Source: Syngnathus acus | Taxonomy: Eukaryota > Chordata > Actinopteri > Syngnathiformes > Syngnathidae | Assembly: GCF_901709675.1 (NCBI RefSeq) | Contig: NC_051105.1 | Location: forward strand, 12,320,604-12,384,603 | Length of the DNA: 64,000 bases | Direction of reading: 5' to 3' | Program-made: the position numbers and the translations under genes | Shown here: positions 11,107 through 20,275 of the stretch, one piece after another | Position numbering within the stretch: the stretch's first letter is position 1 | How the letters are laid out: every line of letters begins with the position of its first letter | Notes under the pieces: model-generated | Told to the model about the DNA's origin: nothing | The model's input: the letters and a program-made list of their open reading frames with translations, nothing else | Database searches by the model: none

Positions 11107-12009
11107 TTATCAAAGTCAAAGTCAAAGTCTGCTTTATTGTCAATTTCTTCACATGCCAAGACACACAAAGAGATCGAAATTACGTTCCCACTATCCCACG
11201 GTGACAAGACATCGTACACAATATACTACATACAAGTAAACAACACAAAAAATAAAAACAAGAAGGCACAAACAATGAATAAATAAGAGTGATGAATAAA
11301 TAATAAATAAACAAACAACATAATTAATGAGGAGCAAAAAATGGAGCAAGTGTGCATACAGCAGACAGTCAGAATATAGCGCAAAAGTACAGGACGCTAC
11401 GCAGAAGGGGGGAGAGAGTTCAGGATCCTAACAGCCTGGAGTATGAAGCTGTTGGTGAGTCTGGTGGTGCGGGAGCCTGCTCCTGTACCTCTTCCCAGAG
11501 GGCAGAAGATCAAACAAAGAGTGAGCGGGGTGACTCACATCACTCACAATTGTGGTCGCCTTGCGGGTGAGATGGGAGGTGTAAATGTCCTTCAGGGAGG
11601 GGAGTGAAGCACCAATAATCTTACCAGCCGTGTTCACTATGCGCTGCAGGGCCTTCATGTTGTATTCAGTGCAGCTACCACCCCAAACAGCGATACAACT
11701 GGAGAGGACGCTCTCAATGGTGCCACGGTAGAATGTAGTCATGATGGCCGCAGGAGCACTCGCTCGCCTGAGTTTCCGCAGGAAGTACAGGCGGCGCTGA
11801 GCTTTCTTTGCCAGTGATGCGGTGTTGGTGGACCAGGAGAGGTCCTCACTGATGTGCACCCCCAGGAATCTGGTGCTGCTCACTCTCTCCACCACAGCAC
11901 CGTCGATGGTCAGTGGCAGGTGTTGGGTGTGACCCTTCCGGAAGTCAACAACAATCTCCTTGGTCTTGTTGACGTTCAGCAGGAGGTTGTTGTCCCTGCA
12001 CCACGTGGT
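11107..12009 (-). mobile_element. L2/Rex1-like LINE, 5'-truncated copy
   Basis: On the minus strand: C-terminal part of the reverse-transcriptase ORF from [19 protein letters not shown] (about residue 797 of the intact copy at 17017) to the [10 protein letters not shown] region, then the 3' UTR and an (AAAGTC)-type tail at 11107. The last residues are frameshifted relative to the intact copy. Truncation at 12009 is the usual outcome of incomplete target-primed reverse transcription. Confidence 0.9.
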
Positions 12010-12091
12010 AAGTGGTGGGTTCAATTCTTAATTGCACCAAAAAGTAATGACAAGTACGTGAACACATTGTACACACAATAATTTATTAGCC

Positions 12092-12350
12092 TGAATTTTT
12101 CTGTGTCTTCCCGGGGGTATTTTGAGCAACTGTAGAAAATTAGAACCTCCCTAAGCAAGGGTAGGAGGTCAAGGATAAAGTGACATTTATTTTTTGTTAT
12201 GGTTACTTTTGTTTTGGATACGTGGAAGCTCACAATAATTTGACTTTTTCTGTGTCTTCTCGAGGGTATTTTTAACAATTGTAGAAAATTAGAACCTCCC
12301 TAAGCAAGGTTAGGAGGTGAAGGATAAAGTGACATTTATTTTTTGTTATA
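12092..12350 (+). repeat. Tandem duplication, period about 150 bp
   Basis: Two copies of a roughly 110-bp block sharing TTTTTCTGTGTCTTC, TGTAGAAAATTAGAACCTCC and AAGTGACATTTATTTTTTGT, about 150 bp apart. The first copy reads CCCGGGGG where the second has TCGAGGG. Confidence 0.85.
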
Positions 12351-12708
12351 AAGGTTTGAAAAAGCAAAAATAAAACTGTTATGGTTTTCTGTATGAAAAA
12401 TTTCAAGCATCTCAGAAACCAATTAGGCCAGGTTTATTATTCAAAAATGCAATGCAAAAACACTTAATTAAAATACAAAGCTGACTCAATACAACAATTC
12501 AAAATCCAGGGATTTTCTGCAGAGAGTGCAAATGTTTCTTTGATCTTTTTTTTCTTTTTCCAGTAGAAAACACCTAGTTTACTATCAGACTGAAGAACAA
12601 GCTTAAGAATGAAAACGTCTCTTTAGACGTCAACGTGCTGAACACATGACTTGGCCCAAAAAAAGCACTTGGCGCATGAGTGACTCCCTCAAATGACTGC
12701 GTGGAGAT
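12351..12708. other. No recognisable feature
   Basis: AT-rich sequence before a V-SINE. No motif seen. Confidence 0.5.
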
Positions 12709-12720
12709 GACTTCTCCCAT

Positions 12721-13046
12721 CCATCCATCCATCCATCCATCCATCCATCCATCCATCCATCCATCCATCCATCCATGCATCCATTTTCTATACCGCTTGT
12801 CCCCACAGGGGTCGCGAGCGTGCTGGAGCCTATCCCAGCAGTCATCGGGCAGTAGGCGGGGGACACCCTGAACCGGTTGCCAGCAGGGCACACAAAGACG
12901 AACAACCTAGGGGCAATTTGGAGTGCTCAGTTGGCCTACCAAGCATGTTTTTGGGATGTGGGAGGAAACTGGAGTTTCCGGAGAAAACCCACGCGGGCAC
13001 GGGGAGAACATGCAAGCTCCACACAGGGAGGGTCGGAGGTGGAATC
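12721..13046 (-). mobile_element. V-SINE with 12-bp TSD and expanded (CCAT)n tail
   Basis: Minus-strand V-SINE with about 15 CCAT units at its tail, the central conserved block, and a 5' end truncated around the B box. It is flanked by perfect GACTTCTCCCAT copies at 12709-12720 and 13047-13058, so this copy arose by LINE-driven retroposition with a 12-bp duplication. A short internal deletion removed part of the GTGAGTGCGAATGG region. Proline/serine and methionine/aspartate-rich ORFs here are microsatellite shadows. Confidence 0.9.
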
Positions 13047-13566
13047 GACTTCTCCCATAATGTACATAATTATTTCATGGGCCAAAATAAAAAGTTTCTT
13101 GTTGTGTGCATGTTGGTGGGTTTTACCATTTTTATCTTGTGTTTGTTAGAAATTGTTTTGGAAAACACCATAGCTAAAATAGATGTATTGATTAATGACT
13201 TGTTGGCTGAATACATATACGTATTTGTGCCAGGCAAAACCAGGCATTATCAGTGACTATAGGCTGACGGGCAGAGAGTGCACATTTGAGGTAAGTGGTA
13301 CAAATCTAAACGCGAGAGACTTGGGGAGGAGCTGAGTAACGCAGTGCTAAACCCTACAAGTAGCTCAATAGACCAAATTTAAAATGTTTAAGCCTTCAGT
13401 TGACCCTAACAATTACCGTTTTTTTCCATGTATAATGCGCAAAATTTAACTAATTTATTGTCCTAAAATCTGGGGTGCGCATTATACATGGGTACAAGTT
13501 TTTTTTTTTTTTAGTTTTTTTTTTTTTGAAGAAAATCATGGTACAACAATTTTTGAAGAAAATCTT

Positions 13567-13640
13567 GTCACGGATGGAGTGTGGAAAGGAGCGGGGCGAC
13601 CAAGTGCAGCTTGGACCAGGGTTTATTGGAGGAACTCAAA
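13567..13640 (-). mobile_element. LTR 3'-end fragment
   Basis: The stretch from TTGTCACGGATGGAG through CTTGGACCAGGGTTTATTGG matches, on the minus strand, the polyadenylation end of the solo LTR at 32311-32797 (AATAAATCTTGGTCC...CGTGACA). Confidence 0.55.
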
Positions 13641-13840
13641 ACACAGACTTGGTAAACTAATTGTGATAAATAACTGGAACATCACTCAAATATTGGTGAT
13701 CCCGTTGAGAATCTCACATATTTCTTCGCTATCGAGTTTGCTACTGCATGCGCAGTGATACTGACCGGCAGAATAACATCCGGTTGTTCCCAAAGGTGAT
13801 CTTTTTTCTGAAATAATTTTACGTTTACCGACTTAAGTAA

Positions 13841-14095
13841 CCCGGCCGGGTCATACCAAAGACTATAAAAATGGGACCCATTGCCTCCCTGCTTGGCACT
13901 CAGCATTAAGGGTTGGAATTGGGGGGTTAGATCACCAAATGATTCCCGAGCGCGGCGCCGCTGCTGCTCACTGCTCCCCTCACCCCCAAGGGATGGATCA
14001 AAATCACACGGGGATGGGTCAAATGCAGAGGACAAATTTCACCACACCCAGATGCGTGTGTGACGATCATTGGGACTTAAAAAAAAAAAAAAAAA
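13841..14095 (+). mobile_element. SINE-2 (tRNA-derived percomorph SINE), head truncated
   Basis: Starts within the head at CCCGGCCGGGTCATACC and proceeds through the TATAAAAATGGGACCCATTG and GGTTGGAATTGGGGGG blocks to CATTGGGACTT plus a poly-A tail. The A and B boxes are missing. The same family occurs at 43511 and 45850. Resembles AFC-type fish SINEs; the exact family name is uncertain. Confidence 0.8.
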
Positions 14096-14259
14096 CGTAA
14101 AAAAAAAAAAAAAAGTCAAAATTTGGGTGCGTATTATACATGGGTACAGGCTTTTTTCCAGCATCGACATGCCATTTTTAGGGTGCGTATTATACATGGG
14201 GGCGCATTATACATGGAAAAAACGGTAATTGCATTAATTTGTCATTAATTAACTAATTA

Positions 14260-14297
14260 ATGCATTAAAGTGATATATATATATCACTTTAATGCAT
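14260..14297 (+). repeat. 38-bp perfect palindrome in AT-rich tract
   Basis: ATGCATTAAAGTGATATAT and its exact reverse complement abut with no spacer. It leads into a (TA)n-rich stretch to about 14337, directly before the LINE-A 5' end. Confidence 0.9.
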
Positions 14298-14347
14298 ATA
14301 TATATGTATATATATATATGTATATATGTATTATATCATCGGGAAGT

Positions 14348-14384
14348 CCCCTCCGTGAGTCGTCACCTTATCGTGGTGGAGGGG
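14348..14384 (+). promoter_or_regulatory. LINE-A 5'-terminal RNA hairpin (possible ribozyme part)
   Basis: Outer stem CCCCTC (14348-14353) with GAGGGG (14379-14384); inner stem CACC (14364-14367) with GGTG (14375-14378); loop TTATCGT. The same structure lies at 499-535 in the other copy, and a variant at about 26163-26201 keeps the loop while the outer stem changes sequence on both sides. Being at the very 5' end, it could serve 5' processing or translation. Inference only. Confidence 0.5.
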
Positions 14385-14507
14385 TTTGCGTGCCCCTATG
14401 ATCCTAGGAGCCATGTTGTCTGGGGCTTCATGCCCCTGGTAGGGTCACCCATGGCAAACGGGTCCTAGGTGAGGGGCCAGACAAAGCACGGCTCACATTA
14501 GCCCCTT

Positions 14508-16716
14508 ATGATGATAAAAACAAATGGATCTCGTTTTTCCTCGCCCGGACGCGGGTCACCGGGGCCCCCCTCTGGAGCCAGGCCTGGAGGCGGGGCTCGA
14601 AGGCGAGCGTCTGGTGGCCGGGCCTTCGCCCATGGGGCCCGGCCGGGCACAGCCCGAAAAGGAAACGTGGGTCCCCCTTCCCATGGGCTCACCACCTGTG
14701 GGAGGGGCCGAAGGGGTCGGGTGCAGTGTGAGCTGGGCAGCGGCCAAAGGCAGGGACCTTGGCGGTCTGATCCCCGGCTGCAGAAGCTGGCTCTTGGGAC
14801 ATGGAATGTCACCTCTCTGGCTGGAAAGGAGCCCGAGCTGGTGTGCGAGGCAGAAAAGTTCCGACTAGATATAGTCAGACTTGCCTCCACGCACAGTTTG
14901 GGTTCCGGTACAAGCCCTCTCGAGAGGGGCTGGACTCTCTTCCACTCTGGAGTTGCCCACGGTGAGAGGCGTCGAGCAGGTGTGAGTATACTTATTGCCC
15001 CCCGGCTGGGCGCCTGTACATTGGGGTTCACCCCGGTGAACGAGAGGGTAGCCTCCCTCCGCCTTCGGGTGGGGGGACGGGTCCTGACTGTTGTTTGTGT
15101 CTATGCACCAAACGGCAGCGCAGAGTACCCACCCTTCTTGGAGTCCCTGGAGGAAGTGCTGGAGAGCGCTCCTTCTGGGGACTCCATCGTTCTACTGGGT
15201 GACTTCAATGCTCACGTGGGCAATGACAGTGAGACCTGGAAGGGCGTGATTGGGAGGAACGGCCCCCCCGATCTGAACCCGAGCGGTGTTCTATTATTGG
15301 ACTTCTGTGCTCGACACGGATTTTCTATAATGAACACCATGTTCAAGCATAAGGGTGTCCATGTGTGCACTTGGCACCAGGACACCCTAGGCCGCAGTTC
15401 GATGATCGACTTTGTAGTCGTGTCATCGGATTTGCGGCCGCATGTTTTGGACACTCGGGTGAAGAGAGGGGCGGAGCTGTCAACTGATCACCACCTGGTG
15501 GTGGGTTGGCTCCGATGGTTGGGGAAGATGCCGGTCCGACCTGGCAGACCCAAAAGCTCTGTGAGGGTCTGCTGGGAACGTCTGGCAGAATCCCCTGTCA
15601 GGAAGAGCTTCAACTCCCACCTCCGGCAGAGCTTTTCCCACGTCCCGGGGGAGGCGGGGGACATTGAGTCCGAGTGGACCTTGTTCCGCGCCTCCATTGT
15701 TGAGGCGGCCGACCGGAGCTGTGGCCGTAAGGTCATTGGTGCCTGTCGTGGCGGCAATCCCCGAACCCGCTGGTGGACACCGGCGGTAAGGGATGCCGTC
15801 AAGCTGAAGAAGGAGTCCTATCGGGCCGTTTTGGCCTGCGGGACTCCGGAGGCAGCTGACAGGTACCGGGTGACCAAGTGGAACGCGGCTTCGACGGTTG
15901 CTGAGGCAAAAACCCGGGCGTGGGAGGAGTTTGGCGAGGCCATGGAGAATGACTTCCGGACGGCTTCGAGGAAATTCTGGTCCACCATCCGGCGTCTCAG
16001 GAGGGGGAAGCAGTGCAACGTCAACACTGTTTACAGTGGAGATGGCGTGCTGCTGACCTCGACTCGGGACGTCGTGTGTCGGTGGGGAGAATACTTCCCT
16101 GCATCATCGATGCCAGAGTTTGGTCCGCATTTCCGGCAGTAAGTCGGATTTGTTCCCAGTGAGGGTTGGACTCCGCCAAGGCTGCCCTTTGTCACCGATT
16201 CTATTCATAATTTTTATGGACAGAATTTCTAGGCGCAGCCGAGGCGTTGAGGGGGTCCGGTTTGGGGACCTCAGCATCGCGTCTCTGCTTTTTGCAGACG
16301 ACGTGGTGCTGTTGGCTTCTTCAGGCCGTGATCTCCAGCTCTCACTGGAGCGGCTCGCAGCCGAGTGTGAAGCGGTCGGGATGAGGGTCAGCACCTCCAA
16401 ATCCGAGTCCATGGTCCTCGATCGGAAAAGGGTGGAATGCCCTCTCCGGATCGGGGATGAGATCCTGCCCCAAGTGGAGGCGTTTAAGTATCTTGGGGTC
16501 TTGTTCACGAGTGAGGGGAGGATGATGGAGCGTGAGATCGACAGGCGGATCGGTGCAGCGTCGGGAGTAATGCGGACTCTGTACCGGTCCGTTGTGGTAA
16601 AGAGAGAGCTGAGCCAAAAGGCAAAGCTCTCAATTTACCGGTCGATTTACGCTCCTACCCTCACCTATGGTCACGAGCTATGGGTCGTGACCGAAAGAAC
16701 GAGATCCCGGATATAA
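14508..16716 (+). pseudogene. LINE-A endonuclease/reverse transcriptase (broken)
   Basis: The first open stretch, 14508-16142, encodes the endonuclease: [17 protein letters not shown] opening motif, [12 protein letters not shown] catalytic block, [11 protein letters not shown] and STDHHLVV (the terminal SDH-like motif). It then reads into the pre-RT linker ([19 protein letters not shown]). The second, 16120-16716, has GLRQGCPLSPILF, LLFADDVVLL (RT motif with catalytic D-D) and FKYLGVLFTSEG, ending at an in-frame stop, TAAGC, in a normally open position. Homology continues for another 100 bases in frame with AAEMSFLRRMSGLSLRDRV. The RT fingers/palm section with the first catalytic aspartate is missing. 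The clade is not assigned: the endonuclease type rules out R2-like elements, but I cannot separate RTE, I and Jockey groups by eye. Confidence 0.85.
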
Positions 16717-17010
16717 GCGGCCGAAATGAGTTTTCTCCGCAGGATGTCTGGGCTCTCCCTGAGAGATAGGGTGAGAAGTTCGGTCATCCGGGAGAGACTC
16801 GGAGTAGAGTCGCTACTCCTCCACGTTGAGAGGAGCCAGATACTTAGATATTTAGAAATTAATCTAACTTGGCAAACTCAGGCTGGACAGCATATGCACG
16901 GAAATTCCTCTGGGTTGCTTTGTCTCACTACGAAATATTTCTCTCTGTCAAATAAAGGTCTTTCCAACTCAATGACACTGATATAGTCATTCATATATCA
17001 TATGAAATGA

Positions 17011-17022
17011 TTCAAGATGGCG
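17011..17022 (+). promoter_or_regulatory. YY1-like motif overlapping the LINE start codon
   Basis: CAAGATGGCGGC matches the YY1 consensus AAGATGGCGGC, and its ATG is the ORF start. It is kept at 38620 and 37609 as well. In the nested copy a CGGAAGT ETS-like site lies just upstream. Compact TATA-less promoters of this kind are known in other LINEs; function here is inferred. Confidence 0.5.
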
Positions 17023-20016
17023 GCGCGTGCATACGCAGCGACCTCTCTCTGTCCCGCTCGAACGGTGTTTTGTTCGTCAAATGAGTGTTTGACCGGCAGT
17101 TTTGTGCGTTCGTCTCGTCGTACTGAGTCGTGCTACAAGTACGGCAGGAAGGTTCTGCTCGACATCGGCGAAAGCGACTTTTGTCGAGTTCTGGACTTTG
17201 ATGCGGGGACATTAAAGGCGCTCGGACTGCTACGTCCTGAAGCGTCGCCGGACTCGTCTGCTATTCCTCCCCCGGTTGGGAAGCGTCGAAAGCGGTGTGC
17301 GAGGAGGCTGAAGAGGGGCAAGCGTGGGGGCGTCCGGGCCAGGCTGGCGGCCAACCCGGCTCGCCCGGCCGTGCCTTCCATTCTTCTGGCGAACGTTCGA
17401 TCGCTGGACAACAAAATGGATTACATTCGCTTGCTGAGATCTACAAACCGGACGGTGCGTGACTGCTGTGTGCTCGTGTTCACTGAGACTTGGTTGACCG
17501 TCAACATTCCGGACTCGGCTGTACGTCTGGAGCGGCTAGCGTGCTATCGGGCGTACCGGACCATTGTACGAGGGGGGAAATCTCGTGGAGGTGGAATATG
17601 CGTCTACATCCGTGACGAGTGGTGCCGGGACTCTGTGGTGGTATGCAGGCACTGCTCGCCACTGGCGGAGTTTGTGATCATTAAGTGCCGTCCTTTTTAC
17701 CTGCCGAGGGAATTTACCGCGATTCTGCTGGTCGCGGTTTACATCCCGCCTTCCAACATCGGAGGCGACAGGGTCGCGGCTCTTAGTGAACTGTACCAGG
17801 CTGTCAGTGACCAACAGACAGCGCACCCTGACGGTTTCACCATCTTCGCTGGGGATTTTAATCATGCTAATCTGAAGTCTGTTTTTCCGAGGCTTCACCA
17901 GCATGTTGATTTTCCTACGCGTGGCGACAGCTTCCTGGACCTGGTCTACTCTTCGCATGAAGGAGCTTTCAAAGCCGCCCCCCTCCCCCATCTTGGGCTT
18001 TCTGACCATCTCACTGTTATGCTTTTGCCCGCATACAGACAAAAGGTGAGAACATCCAGACCAGTTCGCAAGCGGGTGCGGGTGTGGCCTGAGGGTGCCT
18101 CTGATGCGCTTCGTGACTGCTTTGGCTCTACAGACTGGGACGTGTTTAGGAGGGCGGCCACTTGCGACAGTCGGGCGGACATTGAGGAGTATACTGACTC
18201 TGTTTCCTCCTACATCGGGAAGTGCATTGATGATGTGACACACTCAGTATCCGTCGTCACTCGGGCAAACCGGAAGCCATGGCTGACAGGGGCTGTCTTC
18301 AGGCTGCTGAGGGCCAGGGACAAAGCCTTCCGGGCGGGGGATGAGGCTGGCTTGAGGACTGCGAGGGCCGACCTGTCCCGGGGCATCAAAGAAGCGAAGA
18401 GGGCGTTCTCGGGCAAAATTACCGCTCACTTCAAGGACAGCAGGGACGCACGGCGCCTTTGGCAGGGCATTCAGACCATCACGGACTACAAGCCCGCGCC
18501 GCAGAGCTGTGATGGCGACGTCCGTCTGCTCAATGACCTCAACCGCTTCTTTGCTCGCTTCGACGCTCAGAACAGCACTTGCCCGCTGAAGGCCACTCCC
18601 CCTTCCCACGAGCTGCCCCTGTGCCTCTCCGCCGACAGCGTGAGGAGGACGCTTGCCGCTATCGACATCCGTAAGGCGGCGGGCCCGGACAACATCCCGG
18701 GTCGAGCGCTGAAGGACTGCGCTGGTGAGCTGACGGATGTCTTCACGGACATCTTTAACACTTCCCTGCAGCAGGCCATCGTCCCGTCGAGTTTCAAAGC
18801 AGCCACCATCGTACCTGTGCCGAAGAAGCCTGCTCCATCCTGCTTCAATGACTACCGCCCCGTGGCACTTACGCCCATCGTCATGAAGTGCTTTGAGCGG
18901 CTTGTCTTGGAGCACATCCGGTCAGTTCTCCCCCCCACCATTGACCCCTTCCAGTTTGCGTACCGAGCCAAACGGTCCTCTGAGGATGCCATCTGCTCTG
19001 CCCTCCACTCGGCCCTCACCCACCTGGAGGGGAAGGACTCGTATGTGAGGTTGCTGTTTGTGGACTTCAGTTCTGCCTTCAACACCATTGTGCCGCAGCG
19101 TCTCATCGGCAAACTTGACAAGCTGGGCCTCAGTACCGGCCTCTGCAATTGGCTACTGGACTTCCTCTGTCAGAGGCCACAGGTGGTACGTGTTGGCGAC
19201 AAGATCTCCGCCAGCATCACGCTGAGCACAGGGGCCCCCCAAGGCTGCGTGCTCAGTCCGCTGCTCTTCACCCTCCTGACGCATGACTGCGCTGCCACCT
19301 GCAGCGGCAACCGCATAGTGAAGTTTGCTGACGACACGACTCTGGTGGGTCTCATCACCAAGGGAGACGAGACTCAATACAGGCTGGAGGTTGACCTTCT
19401 GACCGCGTGGTGCAGGGACAACAACCTCCTGCTGAACGTCGACAAGACCAAGGAGATTGTCGTTGACTTCCGGAAGGGTCACGCCCAACACCTGCCGCTG
19501 ACCATCGACGGTGCTGTGGTGGAGAGAGTGAGCAGCGCCAGGTTCCTGGGGGTGCACATCAGTGAGGATCTCTCCTGGTCCACCAACACCGCGTCGCTGG
19601 CGAAGAAGGCCCGGCGCCGCCTGTACTTCCTTCGGAAACTCAGGCGAGCGGGGACTCCTCCGGCCGTCATGACTACGTTTTACCGCGGCACCATTGAGAG
19701 CGTCCTCTCCAGCTGTATTGCTGTCTGGGGTGGCAGCTGCACTGACCAAGACTTGAAGGCCCTGCAGCGCATTGTGAAAACGGCTAGTAAGACTATTGGT
19801 GCTTCTCTCCCCTCCTTGAAGGACATTTACACCTCCCATCTCACCCGCAAGGCGACCAAGATTGTGAGTGATGTGAGTCACCCCGCTCACCCTTTGTTTG
19901 AACTTCTGCCCTCTGGGAGGCGGTACAGGAGCCTGCGCTCCCGCACCACCAGACTTTCCAACAGCTTCGTACTCCAGGCTGTTAGGATCCTGAACTCGCT
20001 CCCCCTTTCAGCGTAG
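17017..20016 (+). CDS. Intact LINE ORF: endonuclease and reverse transcriptase
   Basis: Uninterrupted 999-residue protein of the L2/CR1 group that nicks target DNA and reverse-transcribes its own RNA there. Residues 1-120 are a basic N-terminus (KRRKRCARRLKRGKRGG at 89-105). The apurinic-type endonuclease spans about 121-335: ILLANVRSLDNK with N126, TETW with E157, AGDFNHAN with D280/N282, and SDH at 329-331. The reverse transcriptase spans about 590-870: DFSSAFNT with D683, [11 protein letters not shown], and FADD with D772/D773. The C-terminal region has LQRIV...[12 protein letters not shown] and LLPSGRRY. All catalytic residues I can check are present. No separate ORF1 is visible upstream. 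Start chosen at the ATG within the conserved AAGATGGCGGC. The long minus-strand ORFs over this region are shadows. Confidence 0.93.
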   Translation: MAARAYAATSLCPARTVFCSSNECLTGSFVRSSRRTESCYKYGRKVLLDIGESDFCRVLDFDAGTLKALGLLRPEASPDSSAIPPPVGKRRKRCARRLKRGKRGGVRARLAANPARPAVPSILLANVRSLDNKMDYIRLLRSTNRTVRDCCVLVFTETWLTVNIPDSAVRLERLACYRAYRTIVRGGKSRGGGICVYIRDEWCRDSVVVCRHCSPLAEFVIIKCRPFYLPREFTAILLVAVYIPPSNIGGDRVAALSELYQAVSDQQTAHPDGFTIFAGDFNHANLKSVFPRLHQHVDFPTRGDSFLDLVYSSHEGAFKAAPLPHLGLSDHLTVMLLPAYRQKVRTSRPVRKRVRVWPEGASDALRDCFGSTDWDVFRRAATCDSRADIEEYTDSVSSYIGKCIDDVTHSVSVVTRANRKPWLTGAVFRLLRARDKAFRAGDEAGLRTARADLSRGIKEAKRAFSGKITAHFKDSRDARRLWQGIQTITDYKPAPQSCDGDVRLLNDLNRFFARFDAQNSTCPLKATPPSHELPLCLSADSVRRTLAAIDIRKAAGPDNIPGRALKDCAGELTDVFTDIFNTSLQQAIVPSSFKAATIVPVPKKPAPSCFNDYRPVALTPIVMKCFERLVLEHIRSVLPPTIDPFQFAYRAKRSSEDAICSALHSALTHLEGKDSYVRLLFVDFSSAFNTIVPQRLIGKLDKLGLSTGLCNWLLDFLCQRPQVVRVGDKISASITLSTGAPQGCVLSPLLFTLLTHDCAATCSGNRIVKFADDTTLVGLITKGDETQYRLEVDLLTAWCRDNNLLLNVDKTKEIVVDFRKGHAQHLPLTIDGAVVERVSSARFLGVHISEDLSWSTNTASLAKKARRRLYFLRKLRRAGTPPAVMTTFYRGTIESVLSSCIAVWGGSCTDQDLKALQRIVKTASKTIGASLPSLKDIYTSHLTRKATKIVSDVSHPAHPLFELLPSGRRYRSLRSRTTRLSNSFVLQAVRILNSLPLSA

Positions 20017-20275
20017 CGTCCTGTTCTTGCTGTATGCTCACTGGCTCGGTTTTGCCCCTCATATTCAATGGGTTATTGGTCTGTTTTTATTCATCGCTCA
20101 TTTTATTTTATTTATTATTTATTATTTATGGTTTGTGCCTTCTTGTTTTTGTTTTGTGTCGCCTACTTGTATGTCTCGTCACCGTGGGATGGAGGAAACG
20201 GAATTTCGGTTTCTTTGTGTGTCTTGACGTATGAAGGGATTGACAATAAAGCTGACTTTGACTTTGACTTAGTTG

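Larger units (their letters stand above)
13416..14225. mobile_element. TACCGT-B element with nested SINE and LTR piece
   Basis: Termini CCGTTTTTTTCCATGTATAA and GCATTATACATGGAAAAAAC...GG, flanked by TA (13414-13415, 14226-14227). Sub-terminal GCGCATTATACATGGG motifs occur once near the left end and twice or more near the right. No transposase. It contains a short LTR-like piece (13567-13640) and a SINE-2 (13841-14095). Confidence 0.8.
14348..16850 (+). mobile_element. LINE-A, internally deleted and 3'-truncated
   Basis: Non-LTR retrotransposon starting with a 5' hairpin (14348-14384), a GC-rich leader, an apurinic-type endonuclease, part of the reverse transcriptase, and a C-terminal fragment. 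Sequence between about 16105 and 16120 jumps from the pre-RT region to the segment ahead of GLRQGCPLSPILF, so several hundred bases of RT are deleted. The 3' end is lost around 16850, after LHVERSQ. Non-autonomous. Confidence 0.85.
17009..20275 (+). mobile_element. L2/Rex1-like LINE, full-length copy
   Basis: Complete element: start at CAAGATGGCGGC, one open reading frame (17017-20016), 3' UTR with CACCGTGGGATGG and GACGTATGAAGGGATTGAC, then CAATAAAGCTGACTTTGAC and hexamer (GACTTT) tail ending near 20275. Other copies in the window (11107, 29455, 34632-38623, 36905) share this 3' UTR. A clear target duplication was not found. L2 versus Rex1 naming is not settled by eye; both belong to the CR1/L2 group. 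Confidence 0.9.

Noticed and set aside
12574-12905. Methionine/aspartate-rich ORFs (GWMD repeats)
   Set aside because: Translation of the CCAT microsatellite tail of a V-SINE.
14498-15031. 177-residue minus-strand ORF
   Set aside because: GC-rich leader of LINE-A read backwards; the sense frame has endonuclease motifs.
17536-18915. Two minus-strand ORFs of over 220 residues
   Set aside because: Antisense to the endonuclease/RT linker of the intact LINE; no independent motif.
19153-19890. 245-residue minus-strand ORF
   Set aside because: Exact antisense shadow of the L2 reverse transcriptase; the same shadow appears antisense to the copy at 29837-30922.
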